Made by a program: the position numbers and the translations under genes. This document shows, piece by piece, positions 36,817-49,759 of a stretch of DNA of 64,000 nucleotides (positions are counted from its first letter, which is position 1; each line of letters starts with the position of its first letter). Origin of the DNA: Strongyloides papillosus. Lineage: Eukaryota; Nematoda; Chromadorea; Rhabditida; Strongyloididae. The notes under the pieces were generated by a model. It was not told the DNA's origin, searched no databases, and was given only the letters and a program-made list of their open reading frames with translations. The stretch is taken from positions 124,001 to 188,000 of the forward strand of contig SRSI01000068.1 in the NCBI GenBank assembly GCA_005656395.1, given 5' to 3'.

Positions 36817-37817
36817 TTATTTAACATATAACTTATTAATATGTGTCGTCATATGTTGTTTGAGGTTGGACAACCGATTGAAAGCCTTTCCACATTCCTG
36901 GCATATGAAAGGTTTGACAGTTGTATGAGTAAGGCGATGGCGTGTTAAATTGCCTGGTTGCCTAAATGCCCGACCACAGTGTTCGCAACAAAATGGTTTT
37001 TCACCTGTATGAATTCTCTGAAAACAACAAGAAAGGATAATTTAAATTGAAAAGAATTTTAAATTATGTAAAGGATAAGGTTATAAGAAAGGATTCTATT
37101 GATAAATAGAATATATCATAATTAAAGTATTGTTTTAGATTTTTTCTATATTATTCCTGAAAGACAAATACTTACTTTATGTGTTATTAATGTATTACTT
37201 CTAGAGAATGTCTTCTCGCACACATCACATCTATATTTTTTGACATTATTTGTTGAATATGATGTTGAAGGGTTACTACCTCTTGATGCTCCATTATTAC
37301 TATTATTGTGTCTATCTCTTATTAGAAGATTTTTCATATTAAATATATTAGGTAATTGAAATGTTGGTGGAGGTTGTGGAAGGAAAGGTGCTGGAAATGG
37401 TTTAGGTAATTGGTTCATTGAATTTGCCATTAGAGCAGCTTGTGACATTAGGCGAAGTCTTGTATTCATATGAGCCAACTGTGCAGCCTGTATTTGTTGG
37501 GAATTTTCAAAAAATTTTATTAAAAAATTACTATTTGTATTTTGATTCATAATTGATGGCATTGTAAGGTGGGGAAATGTAGGTATTTCAGGAGGTGTTG
37601 ATGATTCCTCTCTTGTTGAGGGTGATTCTTTTGTAACATCTTCATAACATACTTCATCATCCATTACTTCCTTCTCCAATTTTGGTATGTTTTTTAATGA
37701 TTCCTTTTCCTCCTCCTCATTCTCCGTGTTTTCAACATCTCCTAATTGTTTTGTGTTAGAATTTAACAGTGAATCTATCAAGAAACTTGTTCTATTCTTT
37801 ATTGATAATGCTTCCAT
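36817..37817 (-). CDS. C2H2 zinc-finger repressor-like protein with EH1-like motif
   Basis: Exons 37176-37817 and 36817-37017 (158 nt intron, phase 0) give 280 residues. The start is the ATG at 37817 (MEALSIK). The N-terminus holds TSFLIDSLL, which fits the EH1/Groucho-binding consensus (FxIxxIL-like). An acidic segment and a Pro/Met/Gln-rich region follow. The C-terminal fingers are [10 protein letters not shown]...[18 protein letters not shown]...LTRHRLTH and [10 protein letters not shown]...LKQHMTTH, joined by one classical TGEKP linker and a TTVKP linker. The intron cuts inside the first finger's end. Architecture (EH1 plus consecutive fingers) suggests a sequence-specific repressor, comparable to FEZF/GFI-type developmental regulators, without firm orthology. 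Confidence 0.82.
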
Positions 37818-40800
37818 CACTCCTTTTATTATTTATGTAGATAATATTAATAGAAAAAAACCTAAAAATAAAAAACTGTAATTATAATTAACAATAAAAA
37901 AATAAAAGTAAAAAAATAAGGTTTTTTATTTAAGAATGAAAAGTATGGTTAAAATAAATCTTCTCTAACTATATCTTCACTATAAATACCACCTCATATC
38001 CTTTTCTCAATATAAGGCACTCTCTTACCGTACATCCTTATTTTGATATTGGTAGACGTCATCTCATTTTATATATTTCTATTTTCTACAGATACTAACC
38101 CATCAAAAAGGCGTGGCGATACATCTCCTATCCATATATATACTTACTTACGTATATCTACATATTATATAATAATAATAATGTTTATCATTCAACTATC
38201 TAGTAGTAGAGAGACAAGAAGGAAGATAAAACTTTTTTTGATACATATTAATAAATTTCTACTAAAGGTACGTGTTAATAATAAATAAGGATCATTATTT
38301 TTTTTTCCTCAAAAAATAAGAAATACTTTAAAAAATAATATATATAATGATAATTATATGTACATTTTTGATTATCACCAATGAATAAGGCAAAAACTTT
38401 TTTCTCATAAAGTAAAAATGAGGAATGAACACATTTTTGATAAAAGATATTTATTAAAAATTGTAGATGGTAAAAAAATTAAATGAAGTCATGTTAGATG
38501 GTGAGAAGGAAGAAAATTGAAAAAAGGAATATTGATAAGAAAATAGATGAAATAAAATTAAAAATAGTAATAAAAAATTCAAAGTTGCATGTAATAATTC
38601 CTCATACTATAGACATCTCCAAAAAAATTTATCTCCACCAGGACTAATTATATTTTTTATATGATATCTGATAATAGTTTTGCTGGTGATTATTATTAAG
38701 AATGATGTAACAAAAATTTATAGATGTTATTGGATCTGATGATGATAATATATATAGGTGTATTTATAAGAATATATATTTATTATGACTGTATGATGAG
38801 ATAAATTTATTAACTAAATATGGTTGTTTGCGTGTTACAGGTAAATATAAAGATGATATATATTTTTTAAAAATATATATAATATCCTTTGACACCCAAA
38901 AATTAGAGTAATGGCACACTATATCATAACATTTATCATTCATCTGTTTACCGTAAGGTGAATTATTAAGGAAGGTAATAGAAATGTATGAGAAACTTTT
39001 TAAGATAAAATGGGATAGGAGAATTATTAAATAGAAGTTTTTAAAGAAAAGTCTTCTTAAATTTTCTTTAATTGTTATCTCATTAATAAATAATATTTAG
39101 TTAAATCACAGTATCATTAAGTTTTGGTTAAGGACTATTATGAAAAAAAGATGTTATTTGAAAGTGATATAATAATAATGATAATGCATGGATATAACTA
39201 TATAAATTTAATGTCTTGAAAAAGGCACTCAATTTCTCCTAGTAAAAAGAAATACACTTGAAAATTAGGATTAAGATAAGGTTAAATTAGTTTTGAGATA
39301 TACATATTATAATGTTTTTATATACAGTAAGATGATTATAATTGTTAAGTGATTGAGATGTCCTGATATAGAGATAGTTGAATTACTTTTACTTCAATCC
39401 ACTTTACCAATTATCTTGGATAGTTGCAATGAGAAACAGAAGGAATAATGGATTAATATAAAATAAGGATAATGAGGTAAATGGCCTAGGATCACCTTAC
39501 TACATCAGGTTACGTAAGAAAACATAGTGGAATGTGACAGTTATTTAATTAGGTGAAGAGATATCATGCCGAGACAGTCAAATCACTTCCGGAACGGTTC
39601 ATTGACTTAAGATAGTAGAAGTTTGCTAATATACTAATTTATTAAGATAATATGTATAACATGTTTTCCATAATACTCTTTACGTAATGATTGCATAAAA
39701 ATAACACAAAGATGTAAAAGTATTCATTTCAAATTGGAGATAATTTTTTATGTGTTAATTAAGGTTTATTTATATAATATATAATATTTAAAAATATCAA
39801 AGGAAAAATATTTTTACTAATATAAGTATATATAGGTAAAAAATTCGTCATGTAGGTGTATTAACGAACTTGGGATAATAATTATCATCTACTAATGCTG
39901 TTAAAAAAATCAGACTTGTTAAGGTATATTATATAACATAACATATATATTCTTTAAAAATAGCCACTAATTGATAGTTAAGGAATGTATTGGCAGCAAC
40001 TTATTTCAGATATAATAATTAATTTTTATATTATTCCTAAAAAAAGAATTGATAATGGATATACACCGCTAAATTAATATGTGGAAAGGATATATCATGA
40101 GATTAAACAAGATGTCAACAAAAAAAAAATACAATTCAAACGTCAAAGGGTATTTAACACTTTTAAAGAACATAAATAAAATACATTAAATCAGACTTAA
40201 TCAAGTTCCTACACCTTAATAATCCATTTCTTTAAAATAACATATAGAAAATTAAAAGTAAATCAAATTGAAGATTAAAAATAAAAAAAAGAAACAAAAA
40301 AAACTAAAAAATGATGTAAATTTATCCACTGATTATCTTATAAAAAGGATTTTTTCACTACAACAAAATATGAACATATTGAAATTAATAACAATATAAA
40401 AAATTTTTTTTGTCTCCATTCTCGATTTCCTATTCATTTCATTCAATTAATAAAAGAGTACTATAATCAAAAATTGATATCATTTTTCCCATTCATTTCA
40501 TCAATTAACTTTCCTTCAAACATAATTATTCTTAATTCATTTTCTCCTTTCATTATCATTGGTATATGTATATAAATATGTATTATTATATGTATATATA
40601 TTGTAGATAAGGAGAAATGCCGTCTATTCATCCTTAAATATATTTTTATCTTCTTTTTTTATTCCTCAAATAGCATATCATGAAAATTAAGGAAGTCTAT
40701 GATATTGTCTTTTTATTATCTTAAACGTACAATTGCTGATGACATATTGTAGCGAGAAATATTATTTTAAAGAAATTATTTAGTCACGCAAACCTTACTC

Positions 40801-41645
40801 TTCCAACGGAGAGTTGATTAATTAATCATAATATTTATCCTAAAAATAAAAATTGACATCCAGTAGATGTGCCTTTCAATAATCAGTTTTGATAAATGTT
40901 ATGTAAACACTTTGTGTAGGGGTGAAATATTATTTAACCATTTTGAGGAAAGAAAATAGAGATATATAAAAATGTATATTTTATTTGCCTGTTTGTTTGA
41001 TAGATGTTTTACAGTTTTGAGGGTAAACTAATTGACAAAAGATTTATTTAATATTATCTTTAAATAGAACGGAAGAAGTTAATGTAGAAGTCAATTAGCA
41101 TTGTTTACAGATTATCTCGCTTCTTGACATATGATGCCTTTTTAAGAAAAACCTTTGATGGTATCTTTTCTTATAAAATAGTAATTTATTGCATACACCT
41201 GTTATTGAGATAAACATATATGTTACATTTAAAAAAGTGCATCTATTCATAGATACAAATATATCCATTAACAAAGTATATATTTTATAAATTTCATATT
41301 ACGGATTAATATTTGTTTGCTATAGATACGTGAATGATTGGTAATGTCTACATATAGACAAATAACATTTAAAATAACGATAACAACGGGAGAAAATACT
41401 TATCAAAACATAATATTGTTATTAATAATAAAGAAAACTAAACGATACACAACCCTTATCTGGTATACTTTTATTGATAATATGCGAAAAAATTAACCAC
41501 AAGGATATAAATCACAAAAATCTGATATTCATTTTAAATTAAAAGTTTTTTAGTCATATAGTAATAATATGATTCTTGAAAGAGTGATATATGGAGCATG
41601 AATTCCCTAACACTAGTAGTAAAAATTCCATCAATCAATCTTAAC
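37818..41645. other. 3.8 kb upstream/intergenic region
   Basis: No gene recognised. Most is over 75 percent A+T by eye. A less A+T-rich island at about 39481-39610 carries palindromic factor-binding words (annotated separately). TATATA-type microsatellites lie near 40561-40605. Confidence 0.4.
39481..39610. promoter_or_regulatory. Candidate cis-regulatory island
   Basis: A higher-G+C patch in an A+T-rich desert. It contains TTACGTAA (39510-39517), a perfect PAR/E4BP4-type bZIP palindrome, and CACTTCCGGAAC (about 39585-39596), an ETS-type site around the palindrome TTCCGGAA. It lies 1.7 kb upstream of the zinc-finger gene and 2 kb downstream of the 67-residue gene. Enhancer function is inference. 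Confidence 0.3.
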
Positions 41646-41849
41646 TTATGACTTCTCCTTACGCTTCTCTTCACCATTAGTAGCATTGTTCACAATCATC
41701 CTATCAACACGATGACTTGATTCTCCCTTATCATTATCGCGAGCATCAGCTTTAGTTCTCTTACCATGTTTAGAGGCGCTTTCATCATGAAGGCCTTGGT
41801 CGTACTCTTCAGCTAACTCAGAAGCACTTTTTCCGGTAACTTGTGGCAT
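41646..41849 (-). CDS. Small charged hypothetical protein (67 aa)
   Basis: A single uninterrupted frame from ATG to TAA. The product is very hydrophilic (MPQVTGKSASELAEEYDQG... ending KRKEKS), with no signal peptide, membrane segment or cysteine, and looks intrinsically disordered. Its codon use is clearly less A+T-rich than the flanks and includes many GCx, GAx and AGx codons, which argues for real coding. No family recognised; it could be a nematode-specific small protein. No neighbour gives a functional hint. Confidence 0.55.
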   Translation of the reverse strand: MPQVTGKSASELAEEYDQGLHDESASKHGKRTKADARDNDKGESSHRVDRMIVNNATNGEEKRKEKS

Positions 41850-43291
41850 GATTATTTATTATTAGATTAATTAAAACAAGATAACTGTTTTATCTTACTG
41901 AAAATATAAAAATTAATATGATAGAAAAGTTATTAAAATAGAATGGATAAGCGTATTTTATAGCTACTCTAAAAATAATGATCTACTCTATCAAATAGAT
42001 GAAATAAAGTAGAACATCATTCAAATGATGATACATATATTTCATCAATCCAAACTGAATGTCAGTCATTGTGGTAACATATCAATACAAATACAATCAT
42101 TTCTGCACTATGTTCCCTTAGCTGTTTTTACCCTATCTTTAGATCATTGATCATGGAAAATATTAAAGCAATAAAAGCATCTCATATATTGACAGAAAGG
42201 AATGGTTGAGAGATAGTTAAAAATAGAATAAAATGTAAATAGTTGAAACAATACAATCGACATTTATATATTCAATCAAAAAGGATACCTGATAAGAGTA
42301 GATTTTTCGAGAAATAAATAAAAATACTTCTAGAAGGAGAGGAAATAATAATGAAATTTTGATTTTTGTTACAAAATTTCACCTTACTACGTGTTTTATT
42401 ACAATTAATGTTGCAAAATTTAAGAAAAAATATTATTATTGACAAACAAGTATTTTCAATTTTATTGGATAGTCTTTAAGGCAGATGTAACTTTAAGATA
42501 TGTATTAATGTAATTTAAATGAAAACAGCTATCTAAATAAGGAGAAAGTACACAATGTTATGTAATAAACATTATAAGAAAATGCTTTGATGTTGTAAAT
42601 GAAAAAATTATGATATGATAATAATATTATATAGGGGTTCAATCTTAAAAATGTTGATAGTTGTGGAGAAGTATTCTCAATGTCACGAGTTTTTTTTTGC
42701 ATAGTTGACGTATAAAATTTAAATGAAAATATTTGTTATTGTTTTAAAACACTCAAAATAATTAGAAACAAATTTTTATGACAACCAAATATTATTTAAT
42801 TTATTTTATAATTATACCCAGAGAGAAATGTGATTAATGTATTAAATATAAAAATTTTTCCTTTCAATAACTTATACTAACCTTTGACAATTGATTTTTT
42901 TTATTGAGGCAAGAAAAAGTGTCGGGAAGAGCAGAGAATTCCTTCAAATTAGCTATTATGTTAAAGAAGCTAATAAAAAAAGTAAATTGAATTCTTATTT
43001 AACATATGAAAAAGTTATTTGTTCTACAATTATAAATTCTGTTATTTAAATGATATAAAAATAAAAAACACATTTCTCATATTGCAGTTCCATAATTTCC
43101 TCTAATCATTTTCTTAATGTGTGAATAAAAAATCGAAATTATACATTTTTTATTGTATAACTTTAACATTATTAATATGGAATAGGAGAAAATATAATTT
43201 ATGTTTTTAATAACTTCATTTACATAAAATGATATTATTTATGTTATGTATAAATAATCATCCAAATGTAATAATTCTCCTTCTAACAAAT
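41850..43291. other. Intergenic, A+T-rich
   Basis: Divergent promoter region between the 67-residue gene (-) and the mucin-like gene (+). The hydrophobic frame just upstream (from 43229) is continuous with the latter and may be 5' leader or an unspliced intron. Confidence 0.4.
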
Positions 43292-43897
43292 ATGTTAAAT
43301 ATATTTTATATTTCCTTTAATATTTTTATTTTTTTATTTCTTATTAAAGGTGAAGAAAATATATCTAGTCCTGGTGAAGCAATTAAATTAAATGATGGTA
43401 AATTAACTACAATAGGGGATAATAAGGGAAATCCAAGTACATTGGGTGTTGACACAAATTCTTTAATAAATACAACTCCTGTTACACATGCTAATACATC
43501 TATTTCATCAACAAATTTTCAAGATATTTCTAGAACTACTGATGTACCAACATTAGATTCTAACAAAGTAAATGCTAATGATTCAATAAGACCATCAACA
43601 ACATCTGAAAATTTGTCAGAAAGTACAACCACCAAACACTTTAACAATTCACCTATAATTGACGGAAATTTATCAAATAACACTACTATTATTGATGAAA
43701 CAAAATCATCAAATAAAACCAATTCAGCATCCAGAGGACATGGAGAAGTTATAAGCAATGTAGCATTTATGGCAGGCATCCTAACATTATTATTTTTCCT
43801 GATAGTTAGTTGTGCTATTTTTTATAGGTACTTCCATAGAAATGAAGTTAAACAAACACCTGCCAAGAATATGATGGCACTTGATGAATTTAATTAA
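43292..43897 (+). CDS. Mucin-like single-pass membrane protein
   Basis: From ATG 43292, 201 residues. The start gives a clean signal peptide (MLNIFYISFNIFIFLFLIKG), while an upstream in-frame ATG (43229) would add 21 hydrophobic residues and is less likely. The ectodomain is a Ser/Thr/Asn-rich stretch of about 120 residues with many N-glycosylation sequons (NTT, NTS, NDS, NLS, NNT, NKT). It is followed by one membrane helix (VAFMAGILTLLFFLIVSCAIF) and a short tail RYFHRNEVKQ...ALDEFN. It would be a heavily glycosylated type I surface protein. No domain is recognised. The bases ATTAAAG|GTGAAG at about 43345 could be an acceptor, so the N-terminal exon may differ. Confidence 0.6.
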   Translation: MLNIFYISFNIFIFLFLIKGEENISSPGEAIKLNDGKLTTIGDNKGNPSTLGVDTNSLINTTPVTHANTSISSTNFQDISRTTDVPTLDSNKVNANDSIRPSTTSENLSESTTTKHFNNSPIIDGNLSNNTTIIDETKSSNKTNSASRGHGEVISNVAFMAGILTLLFFLIVSCAIFYRYFHRNEVKQTPAKNMMALDEFN

Positions 43898-44109
43898 GCA
43901 TTTAAATAATATTTATTTATTTTATTTATAAATAAAAAGGAAAAAATATACATAAAATAGTTAAAACATTCTTATGTACATTAGAGTATCGTAGTAATTA
44001 AGCTAATAAGCAATTTATAGTAAAAAAAGAATTTTTTTTTAATATCCGTATTAATTGAAACAAAGATAACGTTGTTTTTTTTGATTGATGAGATTTTGAG
44101 TAAAAATAA

Positions 44110-45831
44110 TTAATTAAAAGTCAATGGTTGGGCATATTTACTGTCCCAATCTCTATCAAAAACATCATTTAACTCATCAATTATTCCTTTAACCCCATTT
44201 GTATCTTCAGTATCCTTACCAATAACTAAACTAACACCAGCTGTTGATATAAAATAATCACCAACCCAATTACTTGTACCAATTAAGGCATGTTGATCAG
44301 TAACCATATATTTATTATGATTAACTCTAGCATATGATATCTTCTTTTGTTCTTTCGTTGATGGGACAGTAAAAAATTTAACCTCTACTTTTCCTTTTAT
44401 ATTTGCATTATTCATATCCAGAAGTGATTTCATATATGACATCGTTTCATTTCTAGTATGTTCCCATTTAGAGAGTAGTATTTTTACATCTATACCTCTG
44501 TATATGGTTTCACGAATCTTGTAATCTATATCACCCCAAAAGAAGTTTTTATCATCACTCATGTATAATGTTGTTGGTAGGTAATCCATGACAGCAATTT
44601 TAGCATACTTCTCAGCACCATCAAAGACATCTAGAATGGCATCTGAATCATTTTGCCGACCTTTTGGTGAGAATTCTGGTGGTGATGATGAAAAAAATGC
44701 TGTTGACGGGACATTATTTAATTTCAATATTATCGGATTATCATAATTAAAGTATGTCCTCAAATATATTGGCCACCTTTTCGGAATAATGGAATTTGGA
44801 TTACCTAAAGTCCAATATACTGTAAATATTTTATGTAAATCATGTGCTAGACAGGAACAATCTTCTATTAATACACCCATTTCTTTGACTTCAGTCAATG
44901 ATTTCCAATCCATGTTTGCACTACCTATGTAGATATGTTTTTGGTCAACAATCCAAAATTTGGTATGTAAAACTCCTGAACCAAGGAGGTGTGTAAAGTT
45001 TAGTGATCTCACTTTAACGTTAGTTCCTTTTTGTAAATCAAAAGCATCAGTTTGGGGGAAATCTTTTGAAGGTAAATTTTGTGCTATCCTAATATTTACA
45101 TTACCTTCTTCACCGATTTTTTTAAGTCTATCATAAATATTTCTTCCATTAATACTGGTTGGAAATTGTTCTGAGTTAGGTTCTCTTAAGTTCCAATATA
45201 ACACGGCTATATCAATAGATTTGGTTGCTTTACTAAGCAAGATATTCCAAGCATTATAAGTTGATGAATGAATTATCTTATCCTTATCATAAGTTAAATT
45301 AGTTGGTATACTTTCAATTAATTTAATTTTACAACTATCTGAACATACTCCAGTTCTTTCGTAATTTTTGGTACTTGTATCATACCCCTCATCATTTAGA
45401 AGAGGAAATATAATAACCATAGATATAAAAAAACAAACAATTGTTATTGGAAGGCATGCTGGTTTGATAAAAGAATTCTTACAACATTCCTCACTTTCTT
45501 CTTTATCAATATTATATGAATTCATTCTTGTGTCAAATAGATCCATCTCGAAGTTAGTCATGTCTGCACGACCATCCTGTGTCTGAAAAGAAATAATAAT
45601 AAGCCTAAGTATAATTAAAATACAAGGAATTTGAATTAATTTTTTTGTTTTTATAGGAAATTATTATAGATGTATTGAAAAGAGGATGTTTTTTGTTTCA
45701 TCAATTTTATAAGAATGTAGTTGAAAATAAGATAAGAATAATTTTATCATTAAAAATAAATTACTTTTTATTTTTCATTTTGTTTAACTTACACAACCCT
45801 TAAGTTTGTAATTTTCAGAATCAGTCATCAT
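44110..45831 (-). CDS. Phospholipase D-like endolysosomal protein (PLD3/PLD4 family)
   Basis: Proximal-exon model: 45793-45831 and 44110-45582 (210 nt intron, phase 0), 503 residues, close to human PLD3 (490). Type II topology: a cytosolic N-terminus with a CC pair, one helix PITIVCFFISMVIIFPLL, then a lumenal domain with both HKD motifs intact, HTKFWIVD followed by GSAN, and HNKYMVTD followed by GTSNW. Several sequons are present. PLD3/4 are lysosomal 5' exonucleases acting on single-stranded nucleic acid, despite the family name; activity here is inferred from the intact catalytic residues. The coding body begins TQDGRAD after a CTTTTCAG acceptor, and several short ATG-bearing exons with phase-0 donors lie upstream, at 45793 and perhaps 47386, 48446 and 49742. 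Confidence 0.88.
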
Positions 45832-47385
45832 TCTAGAGGACTTTTGTTTTAAGTGTAACTTGTATTTATATTAATGAAAATATATCTATTTATTTTTTTT
45901 TCTCTATAAAGTATAAAACGCAATAAAAGTGTAAATGTATACTTTTTTATCTTTGATACATATAAGATGTTGACAAGAAAATAAGCAAATTAGAGAATAG
46001 TTAAGACATTTAAAGTGTTTTGTATATAAATTAGTTTTATTATAACTTTAAAATAGTCATTTATATAGTCTGGTATTTTTGTATGATAATAAAAATCTAC
46101 TTTATCACGTTCTTCAGAAAAGTAAAATTAAATATAATTAATATTTATTATAAAATAATAATGAGTTAGTAATTATATAACCATAGAATAATTCTCGATG
46201 TTGAGAATATATTTATAGAATTATATCTACCAGTATACAAATTAGATGACTAATGGTAAAAGAAATTGTATTATAGTATTTTAATAAATAAATAAAATAT
46301 TATCACAATATAAATAAGTTAAAACACATTTGAATTGATGATTGTCTATAAATAAGTAAACCTTTTAAAAATATAATTTGCTCATATGTAAAACTATTGA
46401 AATAAAATATCATAATTTCAAAGTCAAAAATTATGTATATTTTATAGGCCTTTTAATTATTTGTTACGCAATGAGTTGTAGGAAAAAAAGATCAATGATA
46501 TTTTGTATGTGCATTTGATATAAAACTAAAAGATATAAAGAAAAAATTGGTACACAACATTTGTCTAAAATACCAATTAATATTTAAATAAACAATGGAT
46601 AAGATAAATGGAAAGTAACTAAACAACAATTTGATATTAAATAAGATACCATAACGTCACTTTAAAATACTACAAATATATCCACTATAAATATTAAAAT
46701 ACATTTTTTAGTATCTAAAGAATGTGTTACTCAGTTACCATCATAAAAGATAAGTAAAAAAACTTGTAAATATATTATTTGTATTTAAGTGTATGAGAAA
46801 GAAATACTATAAAATTTAGTGATGCTTGATTACCACAATAGCATTAACAATTTCTTTTGAAGAAAAATATAATTAAATTAAATAAGAACAAATTTCTTAG
46901 TCCTATGATTTGTGAAGTATCACAAAAATATTATGATCAAAGAAATATTACGATCAGATATATAATAAATACTTTCAGTAATAAAAAGATAAAGCGATGA
47001 CAAAACTAAAGTTACAATAAAAAAATGTTTTATACAAAGTTAAATTGCAAAAGACATTTAAATCATCAAGATAACGTTTTAAACATGGTAAAAGAAAATG
47101 CAATTATCACATACACAGAGTCCAAATTTTATTCATCCTACTTTTAAACCAACAAAAATTCTAAAATGTTACTAATAATATAAATGACAAAATAAAATAT
47201 CCACTTTTCTTTTATTTTTATTTTCATAGAGTTTAATACTTTTATAAAAATATTTTCATAAATTTTAATGAAGAAAAAGAATGTGACATATAAGATAATT
47301 ACTTTTTGCTATTTTTAAACAAAAAAAATTTACACTTTTAGAGGAAAATATAATTTATGAAATTACTTGTTTGGATATAACTTAC

Positions 47386-47403
47386 CTCTCCAATGGGAAT
47401 CAT
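47386..47403 (-). other. Candidate alternative first exon of the PLD gene (MIPIGE)
   Basis: Six codons, ATG to GAG, followed by a perfect donor GAG|GTAAGT in phase 0, which would splice in frame to the acceptor at 45582. Distance 1.8 kb. Confidence 0.4.
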
Positions 47404-48445
47404 TTTTGAAGAGTTGCACTTTTATATCTATTTTAAATAAGTATTTTACCTAAAAATTCAAAAAAACAGATGAGACGATAAAAAAAATTGTAAAGATATC
47501 ATAATATATTTAAATTAGATCCTTGTTTTGAATGAAAAATAATGAGTTCCACTATAAATAAAGAAAGAAGATATCAAATAATTGCAAAGGAAATCATAGA
47601 TTGCCATATTTTTATATGCATGGAAAAGAATAAAAAATGTTTTAATTGTCTCATAAAGTTCATTAATATCTAATAATACTAATGAATAGAAATAATTACT
47701 TTTACCTAATTACCTAAAGAGTATTTTTCAGAATCAAATTAAGAATAAAAAAATTCCTTTCTCCTAATTATATATCCATGAGAAAAAAATAAGGAAAAAA
47801 TATAATTAATCTAGACACTGATATTTATAAAAATTTTTCATGAAAACATGATATTAAAATATTATGTTACCTTTCATTTCATAAACAAGAAATTATTTTA
47901 TAATTATTTTAAAAACGGTGAAAAGAAAAATTTTTATTTTACAAGGTGAGGATAAATTTTATATTAGAGGATTTAAATAAAACAATATTACTTTTATAAA
48001 TCTAGTTGAATGTTGTTAAAAAGAAATGTTAAAATGTTGTATATATTATAAGGTTGAAATAAGATATATTTATAAAAAATATTAAAATTTTCATAGGATA
48101 ATTAAATATTTGTAGGGTTTATAAAAGAAAAATTACATCAATAATCCGTAATGACCAGATGAAGATGTATAGTTAAATATTAGTATTAAATAAAATGGAC
48201 CAAGTATGGTATAATGAGTTGGATTACATTTTAACTTCATCCTTAGATATAGTTACTAGATGCATGTTAAAATATAATAATGATATCTCATAAGTGTAAG
48301 AGATTATTGGTACTTAAGATGAAGTAAAATTAAAAATTATGATGATGTACTTTTGATTACCCTCCATTAATCTTATTCATGCAGTTATGTAACTATTCAT
48401 TTTTAATTTAATTAAGTGTTCCTTTTAAATATCCAATAATATTAC

Positions 48446-48466
48446 CTCTAACAATAACTTCCTCAT
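48446..48466 (-). other. Weaker candidate first exon (MRKLLLE)
   Basis: Seven codons ending GAG|GTAATA, phase 0. The donor is weaker than those of the two neighbours, so chance is quite possible. Confidence 0.2.
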
Positions 48467-49741
48467 CCAGTAACTTTCTCGAACAATATTTTATTTAAGT
48501 GTTTTCAAAATATATAATAAAAAAATACAAGAAATGACATTTTTTAAATATGGGCATAATAAAAAAGTATCGCTAACAGTAAAAAATATTATATTTTTAA
48601 ACATATACCATGCCATTAAAAATGCTTATTTAAAGTTTTACATTTTTCAAAATGTTTGGAGATAACTATTTTAAAAAATCAAACGAAAAGGGAGATAAAG
48701 AAAATAAAATAAAGGATTGTATTTTAAGAAATAGTAAAGTTTCAGACTAATCTTTTTTTGTTGATACTCAGGTAATATAACTCAGATTATAAATAAAGCA
48801 ATATTTTTTCGTCTACTGTAATATAATTTGAGAATATGTGTTATTAAAATGTATTAATAAAAATAGAATTACATAATTTAATAACAAAAATGGCTTTAGA
48901 ACATAAAAATAGATTACATGTATAAAGGTTTTTTTTATAATAATATGCATAAAAATTACACCAATTTCTTTAATAATAGTCTTAATAAGTTATTTAAATA
49001 TTACTTCGTGACAAATTATACTGCTTGAGATGTAAAAAGTTTGGCAATAATGGGAAAATGCAAAAAGTAAGATAAAACATGTGTTTAAAATGGGATTAAA
49101 ATATAACAATAAAATTTGGTTTTTATAATCTTTAGTTTGTATGAAAAAATATGATATTATCAGGTTCATTAGTTTTACTCTAACTGTTATATTACAAGTA
49201 ACATAAATTAATTTTTATAGATAAATTTATTCCATCTTCATAAAGAAAAGATTATCTTCCTGATAGTTTATTGCAGACGAAATGAAATATAAATTTTCAA
49301 AGATGATTTTTTATATCTTGACATACAATAAAATGTCCACATATAATGCTGACATAAAATAAGTACTTTTTCCTTTATAGTAAACAAAAAACTATATTAA
49401 AAAGTGTAAACTTAATTAGAAAAAAGTAACTTTAAAAGTATATGTCACTGTATGTTGTACCATATATATTTTTTTAAATTGATACAAGTAAAGACAAAAT
49501 TATTATGCCTTTTAAAACAAATGTTTATACATTTATGTTTTTAAAGACAAATTTTAACTACATGGAAATGTATTTTTGAGATAAATTTTCCCTTCAATTT
49601 TAATCTCCTTCAATCAAACTAGTAGACATCATGATAAAATAAAAACATCCTAATAAATAATAACTCATTTTAGAATTACAAAAAAATGTATTTTAGTTTA
49701 ACTTATAAATAATTATTTCTATATTTTTTTTTCAAACTCAC

Positions 49742-49759
49742 CTCCCATGCTGTATTCAT
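49742..49759 (-). other. Candidate alternative first exon of the PLD gene (MNTAWE)
   Basis: Six codons, ATG to GAG, followed by the donor GAG|GTGAGT in phase 0, in a small patch richer in G+C than its surroundings. It is compatible with splicing to 45582, 4.2 kb away. Confidence 0.4.

Noticed and set aside
38043..38288. 81-codon plus-strand frame near the zinc-finger promoter
   Set aside because: No coding bias, no acceptor or conserved motif, and it lies in the promoter of the opposite gene.
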